From Streptomyces nitrosporeus (lineage in GTDB: Bacteria > Actinomycetota > Actinomycetes > Streptomycetales > Streptomycetaceae), in the NCBI RefSeq assembly GCF_008704555.1, contig NZ_CP023702.1:3782001-3846000 (forward strand): DNA of 64,000 nt. Direction: 5' to 3'. Position 1 is the first letter of the stretch. Every line of letters starts with the position of its first letter. The notes under the pieces were generated by a model. That model saw nothing but the letters and a program-made list of their open reading frames with translations, searched no databases and was not told the origin of the DNA. This document shows, piece by piece, positions 25,532-33,794 of the stretch. The translations under genes and the position numbers were made by a program.

Positions 25532-25899
25532 CGCGCGCCCCCTCCCAGTAGCCGCTCCAGGGCGGCATCCAGGTCTCGGGCCAGCTGTGCATGGTCGGCG
25601 CCACCCGATCCGGGCAACGCGCGTACGACAACAAGGCTACCGGGGGGCAACCGGGTGAGCCGCTCGCGGACCAGATGGCGAAGCCTGCGCTTCACCGCGG
25701 TGCGGACGACCGCTCCCCCCACTGCCTTGCTGACGACGAAACCCGCACGTGGTGGGGGAAGACTCTCCCCCGTCACGTGCGGGTCCGTGGCACCGCTGCG
25801 TAGATGCACGACGAGTAGCGGGCGGCCGGCCCGGCGTCCTCGGCGTACCGCGGTCGCGAAGTCCTCGCGCCGCCTCAGCCGATTCTCGGTAGGCAGCAC
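25528..25899 (-). CDS. rnpA: Ribonuclease P protein component
   Basis: 123 aa from GTG 25899. It helps RNase P RNA mature tRNA 5' ends. Family marks are LRRREDFATAVRRGRRAG, the RNR-type box VKRRLRHLVRERLTRL and the late PPGSLVVVRALPG. It is very basic. It overlaps yidD by 4 nt, and rpmH lies 18 nt upstream, the near-universal rpmH-rnpA pair. Confidence 0.96.
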   Translation of the reverse strand: MLPTENRLRRREDFATAVRRGRRAGRPLLVVHLRSGATDPHVTGESLPPPRAGFVVSKAVGGAVVRTAVKRRLRHLVRERLTRLPPGSLVVVRALPGSGGADHAQLARDLDAALERLLGGGAR

Positions 25900-25917
25900 G
25901 ACATGACCTTGCCGCGA

Positions 25918-26055
25918 TCAGGCGGACAGGCTGGCGCGACCCTTGCCACGGCGGTTCGCGAGAATCGCGCGGCCGGCACGGGTACGCATACGCAGCCGGA
26001 AGCCGTGGGTCTTGGCGCGACGACGGTTGTTCGGCTGGAAGGTGCGCTTGCTCAC
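25918..26055 (-). CDS. rpmH: Ribosomal protein L34
   Basis: 45 aa from GTG 26055, reading SKRTFQPNNRRRAKTHGF then RLRMRTRAGRAILANRRGKG and RASLSA to the stop at 25918. This is a complete, canonical L34. It heads the rpmH-rnpA-yidD-yidC-jag-rsmG series running away from the origin. Confidence 0.97.
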   Translation of the reverse strand: MSKRTFQPNNRRRAKTHGFRLRMRTRAGRAILANRRGKGRASLSA

Positions 26056-26287
26056 TCGGGGGCTCCAGAAATGATTCGTGTGTTGGCGGGACATCGCCTG
26101 GCTGTCACCGTGCGCCCACGAGGAACTCGCGTAAACGCCTTAGTGCACCGCTTCACAATCACAGATCGTGATCTTTGCCCATCGGAGGCAGGCGGCAGCA
26201 GCCATCGACAACTCGACCTGGTCACGGTACGCGCGGCTGCGCCATTCGGTCAAACCCGCTCCGTACGGCCCTGTTCTGTACACAGCC

Positions 26288-26296
26288 TGTGGACAA
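26288..26296 (-). promoter_or_regulatory. DnaA box in the dnaA promoter region
   Basis: TGTGGACAA, an exact TTGTCCACA on the minus strand, 5 nt upstream of the candidate dnaA -35. It suggests DnaA autoregulation. Confidence 0.85.
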
Positions 26297-26300
26297 CAAC

Positions 26301-26330
26301 TTGAACCGCACGGGTCGGCCTGACTACCGT
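26301..26330 (+). promoter_or_regulatory. Candidate dnaA promoter
   Basis: TTGAAC (26301-26306), 18-nt spacer, TACCGT (26325-26330). The leader would be about 100 nt. The remaining part of the 26056-26436 gap is AT-richer near 26150-26170 and should also hold the rpmH promoter on the other strand, which I could not define. Confidence 0.45.
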
Positions 26331-26436
26331 GGCCGGACTCCGGTTCTTTTCCTTCCCCCCTGCCGGGCCTCACCCGACCCGACCCATCCCGTCCCGAGAA
26401 CCACACATTCGTGGGACATGCGAGAGAGCGTGCCTT

Positions 26437-28215
26437 GTGGCTGACGTACCTGCCGATCTTGCCGCAGTGTGGCCACGTGTGCTGGACCATCTCCTCGGAG
26501 AGGGGCAGCAGGGCATCGAGCCGAAGGACAAGCAGTGGATCGAGCGCTGCCAGCCGCTGGCGCTCGTGGCGGACACCGCGCTGCTGGCGGTGCCCAACGA
26601 GTGGGGCAAGCGCGTCCTGGAGGGCCGGCTCGCCCCGCTCATCAGCGAGACGCTCACCCGGGAGTGCGGCCGTCCGATCCGTATCGCGATCACGGTCGAC
26701 GACTCCGCGAACGAGCCGCCCGCCCCGCCCGCGCCCCCGATGCACCAGCCTCCCCAGGGCCAGCCGCCCCACCGGTACCCCGGGCCGCCGCAGCGGGAAG
26801 AACCCGCGCTCAACGACATGTACGACGGCTACGGCCACCGGGCCGGCGACGACGGGATGCCGACGGCACGCCCCGCCTACCCGGACTACCAGCAGCAGCG
26901 ACCGGAGCCCGGCGCCTGGCCCCGCAGCCAGGAGGACCTCTCCTGGCAGCCCCGGCACGGCGGCTACCAGGACCTCGACCCCTACGCGAACGCCCGGCCC
27001 CAGCAGCCGCAGCACGACTACCGGCCGCAGCCGCCCGAGCACCAGGGTTACGAACCGCAGCGCGAGCGCCACGACCTCCAGGACCTCCAGGACCAGCAGC
27101 CCCAGCACCTCCAGGGCGGGACCGGACGGGGCCCCGGCCCGATGGGTTCCCCGTCCGTGCCGGCGCCGGGGGCCAACGAGCACCACGCGCGGCTGAATCC
27201 GAAGTACCTCTTCGACACCTTCGTCATCGGCGCGTCCAACCGCTTCGCGCACGCCGCGGCCGTCGCCGTCGCCGAGGCCCCCGCGAAGGCCTACAACCCG
27301 CTCTTCGTCTACGGCGAGTCCGGGCTCGGCAAGACCCATCTGCTGCACGCCATCGGCCACTACGCCCGCAGCCTCTATCCGGGCACCCGGGTGCGGTACG
27401 TGAGCTCCGAGGAGTTCACCAACGAGTTCATCAACTCGATCCGCGACGGCAAGGGCGACACCTTCCGCAAGCGCTACCGCGACGTGGACATCCTCCTGGT
27501 CGACGACATCCAGTTCCTCGCGAGCAAGGAGTCGACGCAGGAGGAGTTCTTCCACACCTTCAATACGCTGCACAACGCCAACAAGCAGATCGTGCTGTCC
27601 TCCGACCGCCCGCCGAAGCAGCTGGTGACCCTCGAGGACCGGCTGCGCAACCGCTTCGAGTGGGGCCTCACCACCGATGTGCAGCCGCCCGAGCTGGAGA
27701 CGCGGATCGCGATCCTGCGGAAGAAGGCGGTGCAGGAACAGCTCAACGCCCCGCCCGAGGTGCTCGAGTTCATCGCCTCGCGGATCTCGCGCAACATCCG
27801 CGAGCTGGAGGGCGCGCTGATCCGTGTGACCGCCTTCGCCAGCCTCAACCGCCAGCCGGTGGACCTGGGACTGACCGAGATCGTGCTGAAGGACCTGATC
27901 CCGGGCGGCGAGGACACGGCCCCCGAGATCACCGCGCCGGCCATCATGGCGTCCACCGCCGACTACTTCGGTCTGACGGTGGAGGACCTCTGCGGATCGT
28001 CCCGCAGCCGCGTGCTGGTGACGGCGCGCCAGATCGCCATGTACCTCTGCCGGGAGCTCACCGATCTCTCACTCCCCAAGATCGGGGCGCAGTTCGGCGG
28101 ACGCGACCACACGACCGTCATGCACGCCGACCGCAAGATCCGGGCGCTGATGGCGGAACGGCGGTCCATCTACAACCAGGTGACGGAGCTGACCAACCGC
28201 ATCAAGAACGGCTGA
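26437..28215 (+). CDS. dnaA: Chromosomal replication initiator
   Basis: 592 aa from GTG 26437 (ADVPADLAAVWPRVLDHLL); the frame is open earlier without coding character. Domain I occupies 1-90. Domain II (about 91-250) is a long Pro/Gln/His/Tyr-rich linker, much longer than the E. coli one and typical of Streptomyces. Domain III has Walker A GESGLGKT (293-300), Walker B ILLVDDIQF, sensor I (IVLSSDRPPKQL) and the arginine finger RLRNRFEWG. Domain IV has the DnaA-box reader FGGRDHTTVMHADRKI. It binds the boxes in the region just downstream. A weak Shine-Dalgarno (GAGAGAG) precedes it. Confidence 0.97.
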   Translation: MADVPADLAAVWPRVLDHLLGEGQQGIEPKDKQWIERCQPLALVADTALLAVPNEWGKRVLEGRLAPLISETLTRECGRPIRIAITVDDSANEPPAPPAPPMHQPPQGQPPHRYPGPPQREEPALNDMYDGYGHRAGDDGMPTARPAYPDYQQQRPEPGAWPRSQEDLSWQPRHGGYQDLDPYANARPQQPQHDYRPQPPEHQGYEPQRERHDLQDLQDQQPQHLQGGTGRGPGPMGSPSVPAPGANEHHARLNPKYLFDTFVIGASNRFAHAAAVAVAEAPAKAYNPLFVYGESGLGKTHLLHAIGHYARSLYPGTRVRYVSSEEFTNEFINSIRDGKGDTFRKRYRDVDILLVDDIQFLASKESTQEEFFHTFNTLHNANKQIVLSSDRPPKQLVTLEDRLRNRFEWGLTTDVQPPELETRIAILRKKAVQEQLNAPPEVLEFIASRISRNIRELEGALIRVTAFASLNRQPVDLGLTEIVLKDLIPGGEDTAPEITAPAIMASTADYFGLTVEDLCGSSRSRVLVTARQIAMYLCRELTDLSLPKIGAQFGGRDHTTVMHADRKIRALMAERRSIYNQVTELTNRIKNG

Positions 28216-28239
28216 GACCGGCACCGCGGCGTCCCCGGC

Positions 28240-28288
28240 GAGGGCGCCCGGCGGAGTCCTTTCGACGAGGGCTCCGCCGGGCGCCCTC
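28240..28288 (+). terminator. dnaA terminator
   Basis: 17-bp perfect stem (28240-28256 with 28272-28288), 15-nt loop, 24 nt after the dnaA stop. Confidence 0.85.
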
Positions 28289-28292
28289 CGTC

Positions 28293-28364
28293 GTTCCGGC
28301 GGCCGGGCCCCGCCGTGTTCCGGCGGCCGGGCCCCGCCGTGTTCCGGCGGCCGGGAGCCGCCCT
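28293..28364. repeat. 24-bp tandem repeats between dnaA and the origin
   Basis: Copies at 28293-28316 and 28317-28340 are identical; the third (28341-28364) has diverged in its second half. Each is GC-only-rich (GTTCCGGCGGCCGGGC...). From 28365 to about 28640 I see only GC-rich spacer with no gene. Confidence 0.85.
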
Positions 28365-28639
28365 GTTCCGCTCCTCCGTCCTCACGCCCGCGCCCGCGGC
28401 CCCGCACCCGCGTCCCCCCGCGGCCGCGCGTCCCCGCCCTCACCCCACCCCGTGCGACTGCCCGTTGCCCTCGCGAGCCCTCGCCAGCCACGCGAGCCGC
28501 GCGAGCCCCTCGATCGCGGATCCACAGCGCCTCAGAACGATGTTTCACGGCCCGGTACGCGGTGTTCAGGGCCCCATGCAGGGGCGTTGCCATGAGGCGG
28601 GCGCCTCCCAACTCGCTGTCACGGGCGCCAGGAGTGTTC

Positions 28640-29240
28640 GAATACCGGCCGCCACCAGCTACTTCTCCACAGATTCAGGGGAAAATGTGCGTCCACAACC
28701 TGGGGACCGGGAAGTTGTCCAGGTTGCGTCCACAGGGGCGGCTGCCGATACTCCATCAGCCCAGGTCACGCCCCTGTGGATTTGTGCCCAACCTCAATCC
28801 ACAGCCTGTGGATAATCTCTTGCTCCACAGTCGCTCACTACGGTTGTCCACTGTCGGCCCACAGAAGGTCCCCAGTTGTCCCCAGCTTTGCCCTGGTTCC
28901 CCACAGGGCTGTCCACTGTTCGGCAATCCGACACTCACTTTCACCGTCGAGAGTGAAAGGCGTCACACACCAGTCGTCGATTGGGCTGTGGGGAACGTGG
29001 GTAAAGCTGGGGACGGCCCTGGGGAGAAGTACCCCTTGCCTGTGCATCGGGTGTGCAGAACTTTCGGGTGTCCACAGAGACACCAGGTTGTCCACCGGTT
29101 CCACCCACAGGGGCGGTGGACAAAAAACCGCTTCTGACCTGTGCAAACAACGTTATCCACGGTTTCCACAAGGCCTACTACTACTACCACTCAGAGTTAG
29201 CCAGGAATCCGTTTCGAAGTGGGGCCTGTGCACAACTCGC
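28640..29240. other. oriC: Chromosomal replication origin oriC with about 19 DnaA boxes
   Basis: Lower-GC intergenic stretch between dnaA and dnaN. Boxes with at most two mismatches to TTRTCCACA, plus strand: 28663, 28689, 28715, 28726, 28795, 28821, 28844, 28876, 28897, 28909, 29068, 29088, 29153 and 29162; minus strand: 28775, 28807 (perfect TTATCCACA), 28987, 29115 and 29227 (start positions of 9-mers). Most face the same way, with two groups (28663-28917, 28987-29235) separated by a box-poor spacer near 28920-28985. A box number near 19 and this dnaA-dnaN placement are characteristic of Streptomyces origins. A CTA-repeat element lies between the last two boxes. Confidence 0.95.
29153..29190 (+). 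promoter_or_regulatory. Candidate DnaA-trio unwinding element at the dnaN end of oriC
   Basis: DnaA boxes at 29153-29161 and 29162-29170 are followed by the 4-nt GC stretch at 29171-29174 and then CTACTACTACTACCAC (29175-29190). Box, short GC spacer and CTA triplets is the order of the basal unwinding module described in Bacillus, where DnaA steps from boxes onto single-stranded triplets. Confidence 0.6.
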
Positions 29241-29408
29241 GCCTCGGGCCGTCTGCCCCTCTCCTCGCGATTTGACCCCGAGCAGCAACGAGTGTCGGTG
29301 CCGTACGTCAGACTGGTCCCCGGCGGCTTCCCCGGCCCTGTGCCAGGGAGCCCCGACCAGACGACGAAGGCCAGCAGGGCGAGCGAGCAACAGCAGGAGG
29401 CGGTTCCG

Positions 29409-30539
29409 GTGAAGATCCGGGTGGAGCGCGATGTACTCGCGGAGGCGGTGGCCTGGGTGGCCCGCAGCCTTCCGGCCCGTCCGCCGGCCCCCGTTCTCGC
29501 GGGCCTTCTGCTGAAGGCGGAGGACGGGGCCCTCAGCTTCTCCAGCTTCGACTACGAGGTCTCGGCGCGGGTCTCGGTGGAGGCGGAGGTCGAGGAGGAC
29601 GGCACGGTGCTCGTCTCCGGCCGGCTGCTCGCCGACATCTGCCGCGCCCTCCCCAACCGCCCGGTGGAGATTTCCACAGACGGTGTACGGGCGACCGTGG
29701 TCTGCGGCTCCTCGCGGTTCACTCTCCACACCCTTCCTGTGGAGGAGTACCCGGCGCTCCCGCAGATGCCGACCGCGACCGGCACCGTGCCCGGTGAGGT
29801 CTTCGCCTCCGCCGCGGCCCAGGTCGCCATCGCCGCCGGCCGCGACGACACCCTCCCGGTGCTGACGGGTGTCCGCATCGAGATCGAGGGCGACACCGTG
29901 ACCCTCGCCTCGACCGACCGCTACCGCTTCGCGGTCCGCGAGTTCCTGTGGAAGCCGGAGAACGCCGACGCCTCGGCCGTGGCCCTGGTGCCCGCCAAGA
30001 CCCTGCTGGACACGGCCAAGGCGCTCACCAGCGGCGACACGGTCACCCTCGCCCTGTCGGGATCGGGTGCCGGAGAGGGCCTCATCGGCTTCGAGGGCGC
30101 GGGCCGCCGTACGACGACGCGGCTGCTCGAGGGCGACCTCCCCAAGTACCGCACCCTCTTCCCCACCGAGTTCAACTCGGTCGCGGTCATCGAGACCGCG
30201 CCCTTCGTCGAGGCCGTCAAGCGTGTGGCCCTCGTCGCCGAGCGGAACACTCCGGTGCGGCTCAGCTTCGAGCAGGGGGTGCTCATCCTGGAAGCCGGTT
30301 CCAGCGACGACGCACAGGCTGTGGAAAGGGTCGAGGCCGTTCTGGAGGGCGACGACATCTCGATCGCCTTCAACCCGACCTTCCTGCTGGACGGGCTGAG
30401 CGCGATCGACTCCCCGGTGGCGCAGCTCTCCTTCACGACGTCGACCAAGCCCGCGCTGCTCAGCGGACGCCCCGCCGTGGACGCCGAGGCGAACGACGCC
30501 TACAAGTACCTGATCATGCCGGTCCGCCTCTCCGGCTGA
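29409..30539 (+). CDS. dnaN: DNA polymerase III sliding clamp (beta subunit)
   Basis: 376 aa from GTG 29409, with CAGGAGG upstream; the frame runs open through much of oriC without being coding. Three clamp domains are readable: KIRVERDVLAEAVAWVARSL at the N-terminus, VLTGVRIEIEGDTVTLASTDRYRFA in the middle, and the C-terminal KYLIMPVRLSG. As a dimeric ring it holds the polymerase on DNA. It is the first gene on the right of oriC. Confidence 0.97.
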   Translation: MKIRVERDVLAEAVAWVARSLPARPPAPVLAGLLLKAEDGALSFSSFDYEVSARVSVEAEVEEDGTVLVSGRLLADICRALPNRPVEISTDGVRATVVCGSSRFTLHTLPVEEYPALPQMPTATGTVPGEVFASAAAQVAIAAGRDDTLPVLTGVRIEIEGDTVTLASTDRYRFAVREFLWKPENADASAVALVPAKTLLDTAKALTSGDTVTLALSGSGAGEGLIGFEGAGRRTTTRLLEGDLPKYRTLFPTEFNSVAVIETAPFVEAVKRVALVAERNTPVRLSFEQGVLILEAGSSDDAQAVERVEAVLEGDDISIAFNPTFLLDGLSAIDSPVAQLSFTTSTKPALLSGRPAVDAEANDAYKYLIMPVRLSG

Positions 30540-30570
30540 CCCGGCCCCCGTTTCCCTCATGGCGGCGTCC

Positions 30571-30602
30571 CGTGGGCCGGCCCAGTGCCGCGCCGGCCCA
30601 CG
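30571..30602 (+). terminator. Hairpin after dnaN
   Basis: 11-bp perfect stem (30571-30581 with 30592-30602), 10-nt loop, 31 nt after the dnaN stop. No T run. Confidence 0.6.
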
Positions 30603-30671
30603 GCGCCGCTCCCAGGCCGGGCGTAGGCTCGGACATGGGTATGAATCGGCACAACGCTTAAGGAATCTCTG

Positions 30672-31550
30672 ATGGAGCTCGGTCTCGTCGGCCTCGGCAA
30701 GATGGGCGGCAACATGCGCGAGCGCATCCGCCGCGCAGGCCACACCGTCATCGGTTACGACCGCAACCCGGACGTCGCCGACGTCCACAGCCTGGAAGAG
30801 CTTGTGGGCAAGCTCAAGGGCCCGCGCGTCGTGTGGGTGATGGTCCCGGCCGGTGCCGCCACCCAGTCCACGATCGACGAGCTCGCCGAGCTGCTGTCCC
30901 CGGGCGACATCGTCGTGGACGGCGGCAACTCCCGCTGGACCGACGACGAGAAGCACGCCGTCGAGCTGGGCATCAAGGGCATCGGTTTCGTCGACTGCGG
31001 TGTCTCCGGCGGTGTCTGGGGCCTGGAGAACGGCTACGCGCTGATGTACGGCGGCGACGCCGAGAACGTGGCGAAGGTCCAGCCGGTCTTCGACGCGCTC
31101 AAGCCCGAGGGCGACTTCGGCTCGGTCCACGCGGGCAAGGTCGGCGCCGGCCACTTCGCGAAGATGGTCCACAACGGCATCGAGTACGCCATGATGCAGG
31201 CGTACGCCGAGGGCTGGGAGCTGCTGGAGAAGGTCGACTCCGTCACGGACGTGCGCGAGGTCTTCCGCTCCTGGCAGGAGGGCACGGTCATCCGTTCCTG
31301 GCTGCTGGACCTCGCCGTCAACGCCCTGGACGACGACGAGCACCTCGACAAGCTCCGCGGTTTCGCCGCCGACTCCGGCGAGGGCCGGTGGACGGTCGAG
31401 GCCGCCATCGACAACGCCGTCCCGCTGCCCGCGATCACCGCGTCCCTGTTCGCGCGCTTCGCCTCGCGCCAGGACGACTCCCCGCAGATGAAGATGATCG
31501 CCGCGCTGCGCAACCAGTTCGGCGGGCACGCGGTCGAGAACAAGAAGTAG
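30672..31550 (+). CDS. gnd: 6-phosphogluconate dehydrogenase, decarboxylating (short form)
   Basis: 292 aa. It oxidises 6-phosphogluconate to ribulose 5-phosphate. The N-terminal dinucleotide motif is LGLVGLGKMGGNM. DGGNSRWTDD and CGVSGGVWGLENG are the substrate loop and signature, and HAGKVGAGHFAKMVHNGIEY carries the catalytic Lys. The length fits the NAD-preferring YqeC-type rather than the 470-residue form. The location between dnaN and recF is usual in Streptomyces and differs from most bacteria. Confidence 0.95.
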   Translation: MELGLVGLGKMGGNMRERIRRAGHTVIGYDRNPDVADVHSLEELVGKLKGPRVVWVMVPAGAATQSTIDELAELLSPGDIVVDGGNSRWTDDEKHAVELGIKGIGFVDCGVSGGVWGLENGYALMYGGDAENVAKVQPVFDALKPEGDFGSVHAGKVGAGHFAKMVHNGIEYAMMQAYAEGWELLEKVDSVTDVREVFRSWQEGTVIRSWLLDLAVNALDDDEHLDKLRGFAADSGEGRWTVEAAIDNAVPLPAITASLFARFASRQDDSPQMKMIAALRNQFGGHAVENKK

Positions 31551-31563
31551 ACCGCGGACCGGG

Positions 31564-31599
31564 CCGGGTGCCGGGAGGGCCCGGCGCACCGGCACCCGG
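31564..31599 (+). terminator. Hairpin between gnd and recF
   Basis: 11-bp perfect stem (31564-31574 with 31589-31599), 14 nt after the gnd stop. It may attenuate read-through into recF. Confidence 0.6.
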
Positions 31600-31638
31600 T
31601 ACGTCACAGAGCACGGAGCAGGAAGAAGGCCCGCGACC

Positions 31639-32769
31639 ATGCACGTCACGCATCTCTCGCTGGCCGACTTCCGCTCGTACGCCCGGGCCGAGGTTCCCCT
31701 CGACCCGGGCGTCACCGTGTTCGTGGGGGCCAACGGCCAGGGCAAGACCAATCTGGTCGAGGCGGTCGGCTACCTGGCGACGCTCGGCAGTCACCGGGTG
31801 TCGTCCGACGCCCCACTGGTGCGGATGGGAGCGGAGCGGGCCGTCGTCCGGGCCGCGGTCACCCAGGGCGAGCGCTCCCAGCTGGTCGAGCTGGAGCTCA
31901 ACCCCGGCCGCGCCAACCGCGCCCGGATCAACCGCTCCTCCCAGGTCAGGCCGCGCGATGTGCTGGGGATAGTGCGGACGGTGCTGTTCGCCCCCGAGGA
32001 CCTCGCTCTGGTGAAGGGCGACCCCGGTGAGCGCCGGCGCTTCCTGGACGAGCTGATCACGGCCCGTTCCCCCCGGATGGCGGGTGTCCGCTCCGATTAC
32101 GAGCGCGTACTGAAACAGCGCAACACCCTGCTGAAGACGGCGGCGATGGCCCGCCGGCACGGCGGCCGGTCGATGGACCTGTCCACCCTGGACGTGTGGG
32201 ACCAGCACCTGGGCCAGGTCGGCGCGGAACTGCTCGCCCAGCGGCTGGACCTGATCGCGACCCTGCGGCCGCTGACCGACAAGGCGTACGCGGACGTCGC
32301 CCCGGGCGGCGGCCCGGTGGCGCTGGAGTACCGCAGCTCCGCCGGCGCCGACGTGTCCTCCGTCCGTACCCGCGAGGAGCTCTACGAGCGGCTGATGGAG
32401 GCCCTCGCCGGGTCGCGCAAGCAGGAGATCGAGCGGGGCGTGACGCTGGTCGGCCCGCACCGGGACGACCTGGTCCTGGGGCTGCGGGACATGCCCGCGA
32501 AGGGGTACGCGAGCCACGGTGAGTCCTGGTCGTACGCGCTGGCACTGCGGCTGGCCTCGTACGAGCTGCTGCGCGCCGAGGGCAACGAGCCGGTGCTCGT
32601 CCTGGACGACGTCTTCGCCGAGCTGGACGCCCGCAGGCGTGAGCGGCTGGCGGAGCTGGTGGCCCCCGCCGAGCAGGTGCTGGTGACGGCGGCGGTGGGC
32701 GAGGACATCCCCGGGGTGCTGGCGGGTGCGCGGTACGCCGTGACCGCGGGCGCGGTGGAGCGGTCGTGA
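31639..32769 (+). CDS. recF: Recombination mediator, SMC-like ATPase
   Basis: 376 aa. The N-terminal motif VTHLSLADFRSYARAEV precedes Walker A GANGQGKTNLVEAV. The signature LKGDPGERRRFLDEL-like stretch is VKGDPGERRRFLDEL. Walker B is PVLVLDDVFAELDARRRERL. It loads RecA at gapped DNA. ATG 31639 lies after GGAAGAAGG. The stop overlaps the next start (GTGA). Confidence 0.96.
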   Translation: MHVTHLSLADFRSYARAEVPLDPGVTVFVGANGQGKTNLVEAVGYLATLGSHRVSSDAPLVRMGAERAVVRAAVTQGERSQLVELELNPGRANRARINRSSQVRPRDVLGIVRTVLFAPEDLALVKGDPGERRRFLDELITARSPRMAGVRSDYERVLKQRNTLLKTAAMARRHGGRSMDLSTLDVWDQHLGQVGAELLAQRLDLIATLRPLTDKAYADVAPGGGPVALEYRSSAGADVSSVRTREELYERLMEALAGSRKQEIERGVTLVGPHRDDLVLGLRDMPAKGYASHGESWSYALALRLASYELLRAEGNEPVLVLDDVFAELDARRRERLAELVAPAEQVLVTAAVGEDIPGVLAGARYAVTAGAVERS

Positions 32770-33368
32770 GCGAGCGGGGAGCGGCCTCCGGGCCGGCGGC
32801 GGAAGGACCGGCGCCTGAAGGACCGGTGCCTGAAGGCCGGGCCCGGCCCGCGAAGGAGCCCGAGATGTCGGGTGTCGATCTGGCGCGGGTCGCGCTGCGG
32901 GCCGCGAAGGAGCAGGCCCGGGCGCGGGGCACGGCCGCGCAGCAGAGGAAACAGGCCAGGCGGGGCGGCGGGCTCCGGTCCGGGGCGCGTTCCGACGGCC
33001 GTGATCCGCTGCCGCTGGGTTCGGCGATCAACCGGCTGATCACCGAACGCGGGTGGGAGACGCCCGCCGCGGTCGGCGGGGTGATGGGCCGGTGGCCGCA
33101 GATCGTCGGGGAGGATCTGGCCAAACACTGTGTCCCGGTGCGCTACGACGAGGACCCGCGGGAGCGGGTGCTCACGGTGCGCTGCGACTCCACGGCCTGG
33201 GCGACCCAGCTGAGACTGCTGGCCCCGCAGCTGGTGGCCCGGCTGAACGCGGACCTGGGCCAGGGCACGGTACGGATGATCAAGGTGCTGGGTCCCGGAG
33301 GCCCTCAGCGCGGCTTCGGCCCGCTCCGCTCGCCGGGCAGCCGGGGGCCCGGCGACACCTACGGCTGA
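32766..33368 (+). CDS. dciA: DciA-like replicative helicase operator (DUF721)
   Basis: 200 aa from GTG 32766, overlapping the recF stop by 4 nt. A variable charged N-terminus (Ala/Arg-rich, about 1-75) precedes the DUF721 domain (PLPLGSAINRLITERGWETP, VGGVMGRWPQIVGEDLAKHC, LTVRCDSTAWATQLRLLAPQL). DUF721 proteins are the ancestral bacterial loaders of DnaB helicase. The position between recF and gyrB matches mycobacterial Rv0004. It is thus a third component of initiation encoded beside DnaA and the clamp. Confidence 0.92.
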   Translation: MSERGAASGPAAEGPAPEGPVPEGRARPAKEPEMSGVDLARVALRAAKEQARARGTAAQQRKQARRGGGLRSGARSDGRDPLPLGSAINRLITERGWETPAAVGGVMGRWPQIVGEDLAKHCVPVRYDEDPRERVLTVRCDSTAWATQLRLLAPQLVARLNADLGQGTVRMIKVLGPGGPQRGFGPLRSPGSRGPGDTYG

Positions 33369-33794
33369 GCCCGGCTGAGCTGGGCCTTTCGCGTCGTACA
33401 CCCCGCTCCCGGGCCTTCTTACCGGTGGGTGGCGCAGGTCGGTTTCGTCCCGGTTTCGGGGGGTCTTCGGTCGACGGGATGCGCGGTCTGCGGCGGTTCG
33501 CTCCGGCCGGGCCGGATGAGGCGTCCCTCACCGTAGCCGGAGGTTGACAGGCCGAAGCGCTCAATGCCGTCGTGAGCCTCCCCGGCCCCCGTCCTGAATA
33601 TGGGGAGTCGTCAGCCGCTCGTTCAGGGCGGCACATGCGTACTCAGGTACCGGCAAACCCCCATTCATGTCAGCGCTAGCGGTAGACTGGGGGGACAATC
33701 CCGCTTCCGTGCGGGAGTCGTCGATACAAGCCGAACGACGCAGCCGCTCCCGCCTGTCCGGAGACGGCCTGTGCTGTGCCAGAAAGGGCGCTTC
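33369..33794 (+). promoter_or_regulatory. gyrB upstream region with candidate promoter
   Basis: A 426-nt gap without supportable gene. A -10-like TAGACT lies at 33683-33688 after an AT-richer patch (33590-33680), about 107 nt before the gyrB start; no good -35 pairs with it. gyr promoters in Streptomyces respond to supercoiling and novobiocin, so a consensus-poor -35 is plausible. Confidence 0.4.

Noticed and set aside
28541..28555. GTTTCACGG near the left edge of oriC
   Set aside because: Only half of a parS; no palindrome.
29184..31751. Minus-strand open frame of 855 codons opposite dnaN and gnd
   Set aside because: Antisense shadow; it runs across the end of oriC and has no start signal or recognisable fold.
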